Shown piece after piece: positions 42,343 to 54,314 of a stretch of DNA of 64,000 nt. The position numbers and the translations under genes are program-made. Source of the stretch: Streptomyces phaeochromogenes (GTDB lineage: Bacteria > Actinomycetota > Actinomycetes > Streptomycetales > Streptomycetaceae); contig NZ_LIQZ01000067.1 of NCBI RefSeq assembly GCF_001418655.1, positions 23,958 to 87,957 on the forward strand, in the 5' to 3' direction. Below the pieces are notes generated by a model, which worked only from the letters and a program-made list of their open reading frames with translations, was not told where the DNA came from and did not search any database. Positions within the stretch are counted from its first letter, which is position 1, and every line of letters begins with the position of its first letter.

Positions 42343-43022
42343 GTCTCAGGGTGCTGGTCGTCGACGACCAGGGCGTCGTACGGGCGGGGTTCGCCGCCAT
42401 GATCGACGCCGAGGAGGACATGACGGTCGTGGGTGAGGCCGCCGACGGCGCCGCCGCGGTACGCCTCGCCGAAGAACTGGCGCCCGACGTGGTCGTCATG
42501 GACGTCCGGATGCCCGTACTGGACGGCATCGCCGCCACCCGGATCATCACCGGCCGCCAGGACGCGCCCCGCGTCCTGGTGTTGACCACCTTCGACCTCG
42601 ACTCGTACGTCTTCGACGCGCTGCGCGCGGGTGCCTCCGGTTTCCTCCTCAAGGACGTGCACCCCGCCGAACTGCTGCAGGGCATACGGGTGGTGGCCGC
42701 GGGCGAGAGCGTGCTCGCCCCGTCCGCGACCCGGCGGCTCATCGGCCACTACTCGTCCGGAGCGGGCGCCGGGATCCGGGCCGACACCGGCCCCCGCGAG
42801 CTGGACAGCCTCACCGGCAGCCAACGCAACGTCCTCACCCTGGTCGCGTCCGGGCTCAACAACTCTGAGATCGCCGGGGAGTTGGGCATCACCGTCGGCA
42901 CCGTGAAGTCCCACGTGAACGCGCTGCTGCGCAAACTCGGGCTGCGTGACCGCGTACAGGTCACGATCCTCGCGTACGACCTCGGCCTCGCCCGCCCTAA
43001 CCCGCCGGGCGCCCACCTGTGA
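42339..43022 (+). CDS. NarL/LuxR-family response regulator
   Basis: 227 residues, ATG 42339 overlapping the kinase stop as ATGA. Receiver domain: RVLVVDDQGVVRAGF with the acidic pair, VVVMDVRMPVLDGIAAT with phospho-Asp54, VLTTFDLDSYVFDALRAGAS and the Lys in GFLLKDVHPAEL. C-terminal LuxR HTH: LTGSQRNVLTLVASGLNNSE, TVGTVKSHVNALLRKLGLRD. It should be phosphorylated by the overlapping kinase and bind DNA. Targets unknown. Confidence 0.95.
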   Translation: MSLRVLVVDDQGVVRAGFAAMIDAEEDMTVVGEAADGAAAVRLAEELAPDVVVMDVRMPVLDGIAATRIITGRQDAPRVLVLTTFDLDSYVFDALRAGASGFLLKDVHPAELLQGIRVVAAGESVLAPSATRRLIGHYSSGAGAGIRADTGPRELDSLTGSQRNVLTLVASGLNNSEIAGELGITVGTVKSHVNALLRKLGLRDRVQVTILAYDLGLARPNPPGAHL

Positions 43023-43062
43023 CTGCCCACTGGCACGCACGCCTCACGACCCGACCGGCCTG

Positions 43063-43500
43063 TCAGACTCGGGCGACGAGTTTGACCTCGACCAGTAGCT
43101 CGGGGAACGCCAGTCGAGGGGTGCCGATCATGGTGCTTGCCACCTGGGGGTCCGGCCGTCCGTAGGCTTCCTTGCGCACCGGTCCCGCCGCAGCGTCACC
43201 CGCGTCGGCATCGACCACGTAGATGACTTCGTCGACGACGTCGTCCAGCGATGCGTCGAAGCGCTTCAGCAATTCTGCCGCGTTGGCATAGCACTGGCGC
43301 AACTGATCGCCCATGTTGGCGAAATCAGTGACGAGTCCGTCCTCGTTCACCGGAGCGGGGGCGACGAGTTCCGTCCCGTCGTGTGCCACCTGGCCGGAGA
43401 GGTAAATGGTATCGCCGCGCCTGACCGCTTGAACGTACCCATAGCTTTCTTCCCAAGGGACTCCGAAGCTCTCTACCTGATCTGCATCTGCCCTGCTCAT
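43063..43500 (-). CDS. RidA/YjgF-family protein
   Basis: 145 residues, ATG 43500. RidA trimer fold: SYGYVQAVRRGDTIYLSGQV at the start, ADMGDQLRQCYANAAELLKR-like helix (here FANMGDQLRQCYANAAELLK), VVDEVIYVVDADAGD and the C-terminal FPELLVEVKLVARV. The Arg that binds the substrate carboxylate in deaminating RidA proteins would fall near GPVRKEAYG; whether it is equivalent I cannot tell. Such proteins hydrolyse reactive imines or act in degradation pathways. Divergent from the GlxA/AraC regulator. Confidence 0.88.
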   Translation of the reverse strand: MSRADADQVESFGVPWEESYGYVQAVRRGDTIYLSGQVAHDGTELVAPAPVNEDGLVTDFANMGDQLRQCYANAAELLKRFDASLDDVVDEVIYVVDADAGDAAAGPVRKEAYGRPDPQVASTMIGTPRLAFPELLVEVKLVARV

Positions 43501-43690
43501 ATCGCTCCGATCGTCAAGCGTGAGTTCCCCAGCAACGGTATGAGGCCGGATTGGCGTGGAACAGATGCAGCCGTGCCACTTTCAGCAAGGATCGTGCCGA
43601 AACCGCAGGTCAGGTCCGATACAGCGCCCGTGAGTTAGCCTGGAGAAGGGCGCGTGGGCGGTAGGGGGCGACAGAGACCAGGGGGCGCAA

Positions 43691-44701
43691 TTGCGATCCA
43701 GAGACGACCGGACCATTGTCGCGATCCTTGCGATGCCGCGAGCGTATTCACTGGATGTCAGCATCCCGGCGCATGTGTTTGGCAGGCACCCGGGCTATCG
43801 AGTCCTCGTGTGCGGCGACCAGAATCTCGACGCGGTGGACGATGCGAGCGACCGGCCATCGGGCGTCGATGTGGCGGCGGACATCAGGCCGACCCACTCG
43901 CTCTCAGATGTGGAGTACGCCGATATCGTCGTGGTTCCGGGTTATGAGAACCCGAGTCGCCCCATCCCGGAGGGCTATTTGAAGGCGGTGCAGCTCGCAG
44001 GCGAGCGGGGCGCCCGAATGGTCGCCGTCTGCACGGGCGTTTTTGCGCTCGCGGCCAGCGGGATGCTCGATGGGAAGACGGCCACGACGCACTGGCAGTA
44101 CACCGACCAACTCCGGACGACCTATCCCGAAGTCGACGTCGCCGAGAACCGATTGTTCGTCGAGGACGGGGCGATTCTCACGTCCGCGGGTGCGGGCTCG
44201 GGAATCGACGCATGTCTCCATGTCATCCAAAGCGAGTTCGGAACAACAGTCGCCGACGATGTGACGAAGGAGGTCGTCTCCTCCGCCGCCCGCAGTGCGA
44301 ACGAGCCGCAGTACATGGACGTTCCGTCCCCTCCTCGCGCCGGACTTCAGGCGACCCGGGAATGGGTGATCGAAAACATTGGATCTTCGATCACCGTGCA
44401 ACGGATGGCGGACCACAGCCGGCTCTCGCGGAGGACCTTCATCCGGCACTTCGTGCGCGAGACAGGTATCCCACCCATGCACTGGGTCGCCAGGCAGAGG
44501 ATCCTCGGCGCGCGCCGACTCCTCGAATCCTCCGACTGGTCCGTGGAGAGGATCGCCGGAGCGACGGGGTTCGGCACGGCCGCGAACTTCCGGAACATCT
44601 TCCGACGAGAGGTGGGATTGACCCCGACCGCCTACCGGAAGTCGCACGGCCCGAGCAGTTCGGACAACGACTCGGTGTCGCCGCCGACGGTACGTCTCTA
44701 G
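43691..44701 (+). CDS. GlxA-type regulator: DJ-1/PfpI domain fused to AraC HTH
   Basis: 336 residues from TTG 43691, with CAGGGGG just upstream; no ATG or GTG lies in a better place. The N-terminal 190 residues are a DJ-1/PfpI-like domain (AYSLDVSIPAHVFGRH, DIVVVPGYENPSRPIPEG, the elbow MVAVCTGVFALAASGML with the Cys, TTHWQYTDQL). The C-terminal 100 residues are an AraC domain: SSITVQRMADHSRLSRRTFI, RHFVRETGIPPMHWVARQ, WSVERIAGATGFGTAANFRN. Codon usage and GC are lower here than around it. Divergent from the RidA gene, which it may regulate. Confidence 0.88.
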   Translation: MRSRDDRTIVAILAMPRAYSLDVSIPAHVFGRHPGYRVLVCGDQNLDAVDDASDRPSGVDVAADIRPTHSLSDVEYADIVVVPGYENPSRPIPEGYLKAVQLAGERGARMVAVCTGVFALAASGMLDGKTATTHWQYTDQLRTTYPEVDVAENRLFVEDGAILTSAGAGSGIDACLHVIQSEFGTTVADDVTKEVVSSAARSANEPQYMDVPSPPRAGLQATREWVIENIGSSITVQRMADHSRLSRRTFIRHFVRETGIPPMHWVARQRILGARRLLESSDWSVERIAGATGFGTAANFRNIFRREVGLTPTAYRKSHGPSSSDNDSVSPPTVRL

Positions 44702-44773
44702 CCTCGATCCTTCGTGAGGACCCACCCGAAATTCGGCGCGCGCCGTGCCACGCGTCTCCCGTGGAGAGGTGCG

Positions 44774-46285
44774 TCATTTCTCGGCCGGGGTGGGGGCTTG
44801 GGGGAGGCGTAGCTCGAAGCAGGCTCCGAGGGTCTGGGGAGTGAGGGTGAGGGTGCCTCGGTGACGGTGGGCCAGGTCGCGGGCGATGGCGAGGCCCAGG
44901 CCGGTGCCGCCTTGGTCGCGGGAGCGGGCGTCGTCGAGCCGGACGAAGCGTTCGAAGATGCGCTCGGCGTCCTCGGCGGGCACCCCCGGTCCGTCGTCGT
45001 GCACCGTGAGGACGACCCAGGCGTCCTGGTTCCGGACGGTGATCTGGATGCGGTGTGCGGCATGGCGGGCGGCGTTGTCGATGAGGTTGCGCAGGAGCCG
45101 TTCGCACTCGTCGGGGTTCCCGTGTGCGGGGGCCGGGGCGGTGCTGTCGCAGGTGAGGGTCAACGGGCGTTCGTTGAGGGGGTATTGCTCGGTCAGCCGG
45201 CAGGCGAGGGCTGTCATGTCGACGGTTTCGGGGCCGGCCATGGGGCTGCGGGTGTCGAGGCGGGCGAGGAGCAGCAGGTCTTCGGTGAGGGCCTGGAGGC
45301 GGCGGGTCTGTCGTGCGGCGGTGGTGGCCGCGGCGGGCCAGTCGGTTCGTTCCGGGTAGGCGAGCGCGACTTCCAGGCTGGCCAGCAGTGTGGTGAGGGG
45401 GCTGCGCAGTTCGTGGGCTGCGTCCGCGACGAAGCGGCGTTGCTGGGCGGCGGCGTTGTCGAGGCGTTGGAGGGTGGTGTTGATGGTGGTGGCCAGGGCG
45501 GAGATCTCGTGTCCCGCGGCGGGGACGGTGACGCGTTCGCGGGGGTCGTTCGCGGTGACCGAGGCGGTGAGGACGCGAATGGCTTCGACCGGCCGCAGCG
45601 CGATGCGGACGGCGAAGTAGGCGACGGCGGCGATCAGTACGAGGCTGACGAGCCCGGCCCGCAGCAGTCGGCGGTCGGTGGCCTCGGTGATTGCCCCGGC
45701 GATGTCCTCGGCCGCGTGCGGGAGCACCACCACATAGACCCGCAGTTGGGCGTCGGCGGCGACACCCAGAGCGGCGACTCTGTCGCTGCTCAGTTCATCG
45801 GCCCTGACATCGTCGTACATGACCAGGTAGGTCCCGCCGTCCTTGCCGAACCGGTCCCCGGGCTCGGAGTCGTGGCGCGCCGGTATGCGCATGGGACGGG
45901 TCGTATAGCCCCAGGCCGCCCCGTCATCCGGTGGGGCGGGCAACTCGGCCTTCGGCGGGGCGGGCAGCACATGGCGGGTGCCGGGATCGAACTCCTCCAT
46001 GCCCCCGCCGTAGGCGACAGCGGCGCGGCGGTCGGTCGCGACGACCTCGTACGGCACAGTGCTCCGGCGAACGGGAACCACACCCTCCTCCAGTTGATCG
46101 ACGAGAGCCAAGAGCTGTGCCTGCGCCTGCCCTTCGGCGATCTGCGTGCTCTCGCGGTAGACGTCGCGGTGTACCCACCAGCCGATGCTCACCAGGATGA
46201 CGGCGGCGGCTGATGCGGCGGCCAGGGCCGTGCGGGCCCGTACCGAACGTGGCCACCAACGGCGGTGCGGCTCAGTCGCGTTCAC
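44774..46285 (-). CDS. Sensor histidine kinase (OmpR-type pair)
   Basis: 503 residues from GTG 46285, overlapping the regulator gene by 14 bases. TM1 (ALAAASAAAVILVSIGWWV, about 17-36), an extracellular sensor of about 155 residues, TM2 (LLRAGLVSLVLIAAVAYFAV), HAMP (LRPVEAIRVLTASVTAND), the HisKA helix RRFVADAAHELRSPLTTLLA with the phospho-His, and a complete HATPase (LRNLIDNAARHA, VHDDGPGVP, GGTGLGLAIARDLAHRHRG). The sensor domain has no recognised ligand fold. Co-translated after its regulator. Confidence 0.94.
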   Translation of the reverse strand: MNATEPHRRWWPRSVRARTALAAASAAAVILVSIGWWVHRDVYRESTQIAEGQAQAQLLALVDQLEEGVVPVRRSTVPYEVVATDRRAAVAYGGGMEEFDPGTRHVLPAPPKAELPAPPDDGAAWGYTTRPMRIPARHDSEPGDRFGKDGGTYLVMYDDVRADELSSDRVAALGVAADAQLRVYVVVLPHAAEDIAGAITEATDRRLLRAGLVSLVLIAAVAYFAVRIALRPVEAIRVLTASVTANDPRERVTVPAAGHEISALATTINTTLQRLDNAAAQQRRFVADAAHELRSPLTTLLASLEVALAYPERTDWPAAATTAARQTRRLQALTEDLLLLARLDTRSPMAGPETVDMTALACRLTEQYPLNERPLTLTCDSTAPAPAHGNPDECERLLRNLIDNAARHAAHRIQITVRNQDAWVVLTVHDDGPGVPAEDAERIFERFVRLDDARSRDQGGTGLGLAIARDLAHRHRGTLTLTPQTLGACFELRLPQAPTPAEK

Positions 46286-46952
46286 GGTCGTCCACCAGTC
46301 GGTAGCCGGTACCCCGCACGGTCTGCAGTGACTGCCGTTGGAACGCGGCGTCCACCTTCTTGCGCAGTGCGCTGACGCGCGCCTCGACCAGGTTGGGATC
46401 CAGGGCTTCGTCGGGCCACGCGTGATAGAGGAGATCCGCTTTGGAGACCGCCTGGCCCGCCCGGCGGGCCAGCAGTTCCAGCACGGCGAACTCCCGGGGT
46501 GTGAGTTCCACTCGGGCTCCTGCCCGGCGGCAGACCCGGCCGGCGACATCCAACGAGAGGTCGCCCACGGCAAGGACGGGCGGGGCGACCGTGGCGGCGC
46601 GTCTGACCAGGGCCCGCAGCCGTGCGACGAGCACCACGTAGGAGAAGGGTTTGGCCAGGTAGTCATCGGCCCCTGTGTCCAGGGCCTCCGCCTGGTCCCA
46701 TTCCCCGTCCTTGGCGGTGAGTACCAGGATGGGCGTCGCGTTGCCCTCCCGGCGCAACTGGGCGCAGACCTTGTAGCCGTTGAGTCCGGGCAGCATCAAG
46801 TCCAGTACGACAAGGGCGTATTCGCCGGTCCGGGCCATCCACAGTCCCTGCCGGCCGTCACGGGCGAGGTCGACGCTGTAGCCCTCGGCGGTCAGACCGG
46901 TGTGCAGGGTGTGGGCAAGGTCCACCTCGTCTTCGACCACCAGGATGCGCAT
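46272..46952 (-). CDS. OmpR/PhoB-family response regulator
   Basis: 226 residues, ATG 46952. Receiver: MRILVVEDEVDLAHTLHTGL, VVLDLMLPGLNGYKVCAQL with phospho-Asp51, PILVLTAKDGEWDQ, DDYLAKPFSYVVLVARLRAL. C-terminal winged helix: VELTPREFAVLELLARRAGQ, SKADLLYHAWPDEALDPNLV, SLQTVRGTGYRLV. First gene of the pair with the kinase. Divergent from the glycosyltransferase gene at 47081 (128 bp), a possible target. Confidence 0.95.
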   Translation of the reverse strand: MRILVVEDEVDLAHTLHTGLTAEGYSVDLARDGRQGLWMARTGEYALVVLDLMLPGLNGYKVCAQLRREGNATPILVLTAKDGEWDQAEALDTGADDYLAKPFSYVVLVARLRALVRRAATVAPPVLAVGDLSLDVAGRVCRRAGARVELTPREFAVLELLARRAGQAVSKADLLYHAWPDEALDPNLVEARVSALRKKVDAAFQRQSLQTVRGTGYRLVDDRERD

Positions 46953-47080
46953 GCGGTGCAGCCTCGCACAGCGCCGGCCCGCCTTCCTGATCGGCCGGTC
47001 AGGTTGGGTCAGCCTCCGGTCAACGAGGTCCGGGCACGCTGGCGGAGTCTTTTCGCCACTGCTGAAAGGCCCTGCCGCCG

Positions 47081-48631
47081 ATGTCCATTGCCGATTTCGA
47101 CATTATTGACGATACAGAAATCGCTCCTCAGGAGCACTCTCGGACAGTTCCCTCACTCTCACGCCGAAGATTCCTTACTCCTTTACTCTTGCCTGTTTCC
47201 CTGTCCGCCCTTCTCGGTGTATGGGGAATTCGCAGAGATGAGACCCTGTGGCATGACGAGGCTGTGACTCTCGAATTGGCATCCCGTAGCCTGCCGGACC
47301 TGTGGCAGACGTTGGGAAACATAGACGCCGTGCATGGAGCCTATTACTTTCTCATGCATGGGCTGTTTGGCCTGTTCGGGACCGACCTCCTGGTGCTGCG
47401 CCTTCCCTCTGTTCTCGCCGGTGCGCTGGCCACGGCAGGAGTAACGGCGCTCGGGGTTCGATTGTCAGGGACGCGTGCTGGAATACTGGCAGGCCTTTCC
47501 TTCGCCGTACTCCCAGATGTTCAAAGATATTCGCAGGAGGGGCGCTCGTACTCGCTGGTCTGCGCACTTGTGGTCTGGGCCACATATCTTCTTGTGAGGG
47601 CGGTACTTGGCTGTCGAGCCCCGGAAATTACTGGGCGTAGGAGCTCGATGGTGCCGTGGATCGCCTATGGTGCCCTCATGCTGGCAGCGTGCATTCTGCA
47701 TCAGTTCGCTGCCTTTGCCCTGATAGCACATGCCTTCGCCCTGCCGGCTTGTGCACGGCGCCCTTGGGTGTGCACCGCACTGCTGGTTGCGGCAGGAGTC
47801 GCGCCCCTAGCGGCTCTTGGAATGGCGCAATCCGGGCAAGTCGCATGGATCGACGGTGTCACCGGTAGCGAGTACCAGCGCTTCGCGGTACTGGTTTCAT
47901 TCGCGATACTGCTGTCCTGCCTCGCTTCGTCAGGGAACGCCGGCAAAGTTTCCCCTGAAGTGCCTGTCAGCCTACGGGTGATCGCCCTGCCTCTGTTCAT
48001 ATTGCCCACTGCGCTTCTCATGCTGATTTCTCTTTACAAGCCTCTGTATGTGGAGAGGTACGTGCTCTACGGTCTCGTCGGCCTGGCGCTCCTTCTGGGG
48101 GCGGTGCTGGATCGCGTGCCTGAACTAGGGCGCAACCTGCGAGTGGCGACACTGATTGTTGTCGCGTTGGCAATCGCGCTGCTCGTACCGGAGTCCCTCA
48201 GGCTGCGGGCACCGGAAAGCCGCTCGGACAATGTCACCGATCTGGCGATAACCCTGTCCAGGGAATACGCTCCTGGCGATGGAATCCTCTACCTGTCCGT
48301 GAAGAGGCGCGCATGGTCGCTGGCCTACCCTTCGGTAAGCAGAGGCATGTTCGACATTGCCCAGGAGCTCACCCCGGCAGCCTCGCACGACCTTTACGGC
48401 ACCGAATTGCCATCCCCTCAGATTCGCGCACGCATGCGCAGCAGCCCACGGATTCTCGTAGTGACGGAACCCGTAGGTCATCGGGTCGAAAGTAGCGGGA
48501 CGGAGATGATGAAGAAGAGGGTTCTGGCAGAATATTTCACCAAGGGCCGCACCATACGAATCAACGGGGCGCGAGTCATTATTTACAAGCCCCGCGCAAC
48601 GGCTACTGAGGCTGAACTCGTGGTGCCGTAG
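47081..48631 (+). CDS. GT39-like membrane glycosyltransferase
   Basis: 516 residues, ATG 47081. A cytoplasmic start of about 30 residues precedes a polytopic protein with about 11 membrane segments. The first loop has the acidic motif LWHDEAVTLELA, where the Asp-Glu pair matches the catalytic/metal site of GT39/ArnT-like enzymes that use polyprenyl-phosphate sugars. Conserved HGAYYFLMHGLFGLFGTDLL and YSQEGRSYSLVCALVVWATY follow. The C-terminal 120 residues form a soluble extracellular domain. It should transfer a sugar from a lipid carrier outside the membrane. Codon 35 is TTA (47183-47185) and GC is clearly lower than that of neighbours, suggesting later acquisition. Confidence 0.83.
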   Translation: MSIADFDIIDDTEIAPQEHSRTVPSLSRRRFLTPLLLPVSLSALLGVWGIRRDETLWHDEAVTLELASRSLPDLWQTLGNIDAVHGAYYFLMHGLFGLFGTDLLVLRLPSVLAGALATAGVTALGVRLSGTRAGILAGLSFAVLPDVQRYSQEGRSYSLVCALVVWATYLLVRAVLGCRAPEITGRRSSMVPWIAYGALMLAACILHQFAAFALIAHAFALPACARRPWVCTALLVAAGVAPLAALGMAQSGQVAWIDGVTGSEYQRFAVLVSFAILLSCLASSGNAGKVSPEVPVSLRVIALPLFILPTALLMLISLYKPLYVERYVLYGLVGLALLLGAVLDRVPELGRNLRVATLIVVALAIALLVPESLRLRAPESRSDNVTDLAITLSREYAPGDGILYLSVKRRAWSLAYPSVSRGMFDIAQELTPAASHDLYGTELPSPQIRARMRSSPRILVVTEPVGHRVESSGTEMMKKRVLAEYFTKGRTIRINGARVIIYKPRATATEAELVVP

Positions 48632-48669
48632 GAGCCGACGGCCGCGCTGGGCCACCACCTACGTGACTG

Positions 48670-51522
<2,853 letters not shown>

Positions 51523-51670
51523 CCCCGCCCCCACTCGCTCAAGGAATCAGCGGTCTCAATGTACCTATGCACAAGGGGAGTTGAGTGGTTCCCGAGTGAG
51601 GTGCGGGGGCTTGCGTGACCGGTGCCGACGTCCCATGCTGGCCGCAACGCCGAGGCAGGGGGGCCTTGAG

Positions 51671-52390
51671 ATGCGATACGGGCGTGTCATACGAGCTGCC
51701 GCCTTGCTGGGTGTACTGGTGTGGGTGGCCGGCTGCTCGGACGGCGACGACGACGCGCGTGGATCGTCGCCCCCACCGACCGTGTCGACCCCGGCGACGA
51801 CCGGGACCCCGTCGAGCAGCTCGTCCAAGCCGGCGTACTACGACAAAGACGACAACGTGCTGATGGCCAAGGGCGATTGCTATGGGCCCCCGAGGGGTGA
51901 CGAGCAGGGCCATGCCGTGGAGATGCCCTGCGACGATCCCGACGCCATCGGCAAGGTCCTCAAGCGCGTCGAGAAGAAGACGACCGTGTATACGTACATC
52001 GACTGTTCCGACTCCACGGACGACGTGCTGGGCATCAGCGGCGATCCCGGATGGGAGGTCGCGGGCTCGCGCGACTACCTCGAGTACGTGGCCGGTGTGG
52101 GCTATGCCTGCGTACGCAACCTCAAGGCCCCGCACCCCGGCGAACCGGGCCAGGGCGGCATGGAGATCCGTGTGGGTGACTGCCTGGAGGCTTCGGACAC
52201 GGGTGACAAGTACGAGGAAGTCCCCTGCGACGGCGAGGTGTTGCCCGACGTCAAAGTCATCGGACAGCCGGACCTGGACAACAACTGCCCGCGCAAGGAC
52301 GACACCCAGCTGACGGAGGAGTCCATCCTGAACGTGTCAGGGCTGGGCGGTGGGCCGGTGTACTGCGCGAGGGCGTACGCGGAACTCTGA
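51671..52390 (+). CDS. Lipoprotein of unknown function
   Basis: 239 residues, ATG 51671. Lipoprotein signal with lipobox WVAGC (Cys22), then a Ser/Thr/Pro linker (SSPPPTVSTPATTGTPSSSSS). The folded part has two similar halves, each opening with a Gly-Asp-Cys element (MAKGDCYGPPRGDE and EIRVGDCLEASDTGDKYEEV) and each containing a xxPCD motif (EMPCDDP, EVPCDGE). Seven Cys in all after the lipobox suggest disulfides. It resembles the many Streptomyces surface lipoproteins with septum-formation-like repeats, but I do not assign a family. It is divergent from the kinase-sensor fusion (148 bp). Confidence 0.8.
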   Translation: MRYGRVIRAAALLGVLVWVAGCSDGDDDARGSSPPPTVSTPATTGTPSSSSSKPAYYDKDDNVLMAKGDCYGPPRGDEQGHAVEMPCDDPDAIGKVLKRVEKKTTVYTYIDCSDSTDDVLGISGDPGWEVAGSRDYLEYVAGVGYACVRNLKAPHPGEPGQGGMEIRVGDCLEASDTGDKYEEVPCDGEVLPDVKVIGQPDLDNNCPRKDDTQLTEESILNVSGLGGGPVYCARAYAEL

Positions 52391-52427
52391 GGAGGCGGGC
52401 GGGGAGGCGTCGATCGTGCAGTCGACC

Positions 52428-52883
52428 TCAGCCTTCGGACCTCTTCACGCACATCAGCGTCTGCTGGCCGGTCGCGACGAGCGTCCGACTGCCACCCTCG
52501 ACGCCGAACACCTCCAGCTGGCACACGGTCAGTGTCCGTCCGGGCTTCAGGACCTTGCCCACGGCCTCGATGTGATCGCCCACGGCGGGGGCTAGGAGGT
52601 TGATCTTGTACTCGACCGTGAGTACCGACGTGTTCTCGGGGAACAGCGTGAACGCCGCGTAGCCGCCCGCGCTGTCGGCGATGGCGCTCGTCGCCCCGGC
52701 ATGGAAATAGCCGTGCTGCTGGGTCACTTCGGGGCGATTCGGGAGAGCGATGTGTACGCGGCCCGGTGCGATGTGCGTGATGTGCGCACCGAGATGGCCC
52801 ATCAGCCCCTGGAGTCCGAAGCTCGTCCGGATGCGTTCCTGTACCTCGGGGCTTGCCTCTTCCTGCTGACTCTGGTGTTCCAC
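52428..52883 (-). CDS. PaaI-family hotdog thioesterase
   Basis: 151 residues, ATG 52883. Hotdog fold with the PaaI/YdiI-type motif: VTQQHGYFHAGATSAIADSA with the HGxxH-like start, GYAAFTLFPENTSVLTVEYK, INLLAPAVGDHIEAVGKVLK, ATGQQTLMCVK. It hydrolyses acyl-CoA thioesters, probably of aryl- or short-chain acids. Same strand as the LysE-type gene upstream. Confidence 0.9.
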   Translation of the reverse strand: MEHQSQQEEASPEVQERIRTSFGLQGLMGHLGAHITHIAPGRVHIALPNRPEVTQQHGYFHAGATSAIADSAGGYAAFTLFPENTSVLTVEYKINLLAPAVGDHIEAVGKVLKPGRTLTVCQLEVFGVEGGSRTLVATGQQTLMCVKRSEG

Positions 52884-52961
52884 TGCGCTCCTTGAGTCGG
52901 TGTCCCGGCCGGTTGGCTGAGGGAGGCGGGAGTGTTTCCCGGGGCCGAAGGCGGCGGGCCG

Positions 52962-53579
52962 TCATCCGGCCAGACGTTCCACGAGGAGGAACCCGCCGAT
53001 GGCGATCATCATGGCACCGCTTGCACGAGTGACGGCTCGCGCGGCTGCCGGTCGGGCCTGCAGCACGGTCCGGGCCAGCAGGCCCACGGTGAGGTAGACG
53101 ACGGCGCAGCCGACCATGTGGAGCGTGCCCAGCAGAGCGGTCTGAGCGGCCACGGGCCAGTCCGCCGCGGGGTCGATGAACTGGGGGAACAACGAGAAGT
53201 ACAGCAGCAGTGCCTTGGGGTTGAGGCCGCTGATCCCGGCGCCCTTCAGCATGACCTGCCGACGGGAGCCGGCCATCACCTCAGTGGAGGCGCCGGGTGT
53301 GGCCGGCCGTGCCAGGACGCCCCGGCCGAGCCACATCAGATAGGCGGCCCCGAGGACGGTCAGTGCCGTGAGCAGGGTCGCGGAGCTCGCGACGATCACC
53401 ACCAGGCCGGCCACGGCGAGCACGGTGTATCCGGCGTATCCGGCGACCAGTCCGGCCACCGCGGGGACGACCGACCGGTTCCGCAGCCCTGCCGTGATCG
53501 CGTAGGCCCAGTCCGCGCCGGGCGTGAACACCAGCAGAAGATCCACTGCCAGGAAAGCCGCCACTGTGCCCGCGTCCAT
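52962..53579 (-). CDS. LysE-family amino-acid exporter
   Basis: 205 residues, ATG 53579. Six membrane segments (TVAAFLAVDLLLVFTPGADW onwards) with the family motif FTPGADWAYAITAGLRNRS and GISGLNPKALLLYFSLFPQF. It should export an amino acid or related compound. Divergent from an Lrp/AsnC regulator 114 bp away, the classical LysE/LysG-like arrangement. Confidence 0.92.
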   Translation of the reverse strand: MDAGTVAAFLAVDLLLVFTPGADWAYAITAGLRNRSVVPAVAGLVAGYAGYTVLAVAGLVVIVASSATLLTALTVLGAAYLMWLGRGVLARPATPGASTEVMAGSRRQVMLKGAGISGLNPKALLLYFSLFPQFIDPAADWPVAAQTALLGTLHMVGCAVVYLTVGLLARTVLQARPAAARAVTRASGAMMIAIGGFLLVERLAG

Positions 53580-53693
53580 GCTGAACCGATCCCTCTCTCA
53601 CTCGTTCCTAGGGGAGGGAACGTTAGGCGGGATCTGCGCGAAAGTGTTTCCGTATTTTCCCCGGATTCGGGCTTCTGGGGCACAATCCTTCCT

Positions 53694-54146
53694 ATGGATG
53701 ACCTGGACCGGAAGATTCTTACCGAGCTGCAGCTGGACGGCCGTCTGACGGTGACCGAGCTGGCCGCCCGGGTGAAGCTGAGCGTCTCGCCGTGCCACCG
53801 GCGCCTGCGTGACCTCGAACGGACCGGCGCGATCCGTGGCTACCGCGCTGTCGTGGATCCGGCCGCTGTCGGCCTGGACTTCGAGGCCCTGGTCTTCGCC
53901 ACCCTGCGCTGGGAGGACCGCGACACCGTCGCCGCCTTCGAGCAGGCCGTCGCCGCGGTCCCGCACGTGGTGCAGGCCCAGCGTCTCTTCGGCGAACCCG
54001 ACTACCTCCTGCGCGTCGTCACCGCTGACCTGGCGGCTTTTCAGCAGCTGTACGACCAGCGGCTGGCCACGTTGCCCGGCGTCCAGCGCCTGACCTCAAC
54101 CATCGTCATGAAGCACGTGGTCGACGACCGCCCGCTGCCTGCCTGA
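53694..54146 (+). CDS. Lrp/AsnC-family regulator
   Basis: 150 residues, ATG 53694. N-terminal HTH: DDLDRKILTELQLDGRLTVT, ELAARVKLSVSPCHRRLRDL. C-terminal RAM ligand domain: RGYRAVVDPAAVGLDFEALV, VVQAQRLFGEPDYLLRVVTA, TLPGVQRLTSTIVMKHVV. No ribosome-binding site; CACAAT lies 7 bases before the ATG, so the transcript may be leaderless. Divergent from the LysE gene, which it most likely controls in response to an amino acid. Confidence 0.93.
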   Translation: MDDLDRKILTELQLDGRLTVTELAARVKLSVSPCHRRLRDLERTGAIRGYRAVVDPAAVGLDFEALVFATLRWEDRDTVAAFEQAVAAVPHVVQAQRLFGEPDYLLRVVTADLAAFQQLYDQRLATLPGVQRLTSTIVMKHVVDDRPLPA

Positions 54147-54169
54147 GACCGGTTTCGGAGACACCGGTC
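54147..54169 (+). terminator. Hairpin after the AsnC-type gene
   Basis: GACCGGT (54147-54153) and ACCGGTC (54163-54169) form a 7-bp stem with a 9-base loop, immediately after the stop codon. Confidence 0.45.
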
Positions 54170-54314
54170 CCCGGCGAGCGCCCGGAATCGGCCAACGGGA
54201 GTGCGGGCCAGGACCGAGTGGGAGAATCCCCCTCCTGGGGCCGCGCGCTACGGCCAAGGGACGGTCGGTGCATATCTCCGTCGGCGCCCGGGAGGACCGG
54301 AAGGAACCGTCAGC

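Noticed and set aside
44774..46666. 630-codon version of the OmpR-type sensor kinase
   Set aside because: The extension overlaps the response-regulator gene in the wrong frame; GTG 46285 fits the usual overlap of such pairs.
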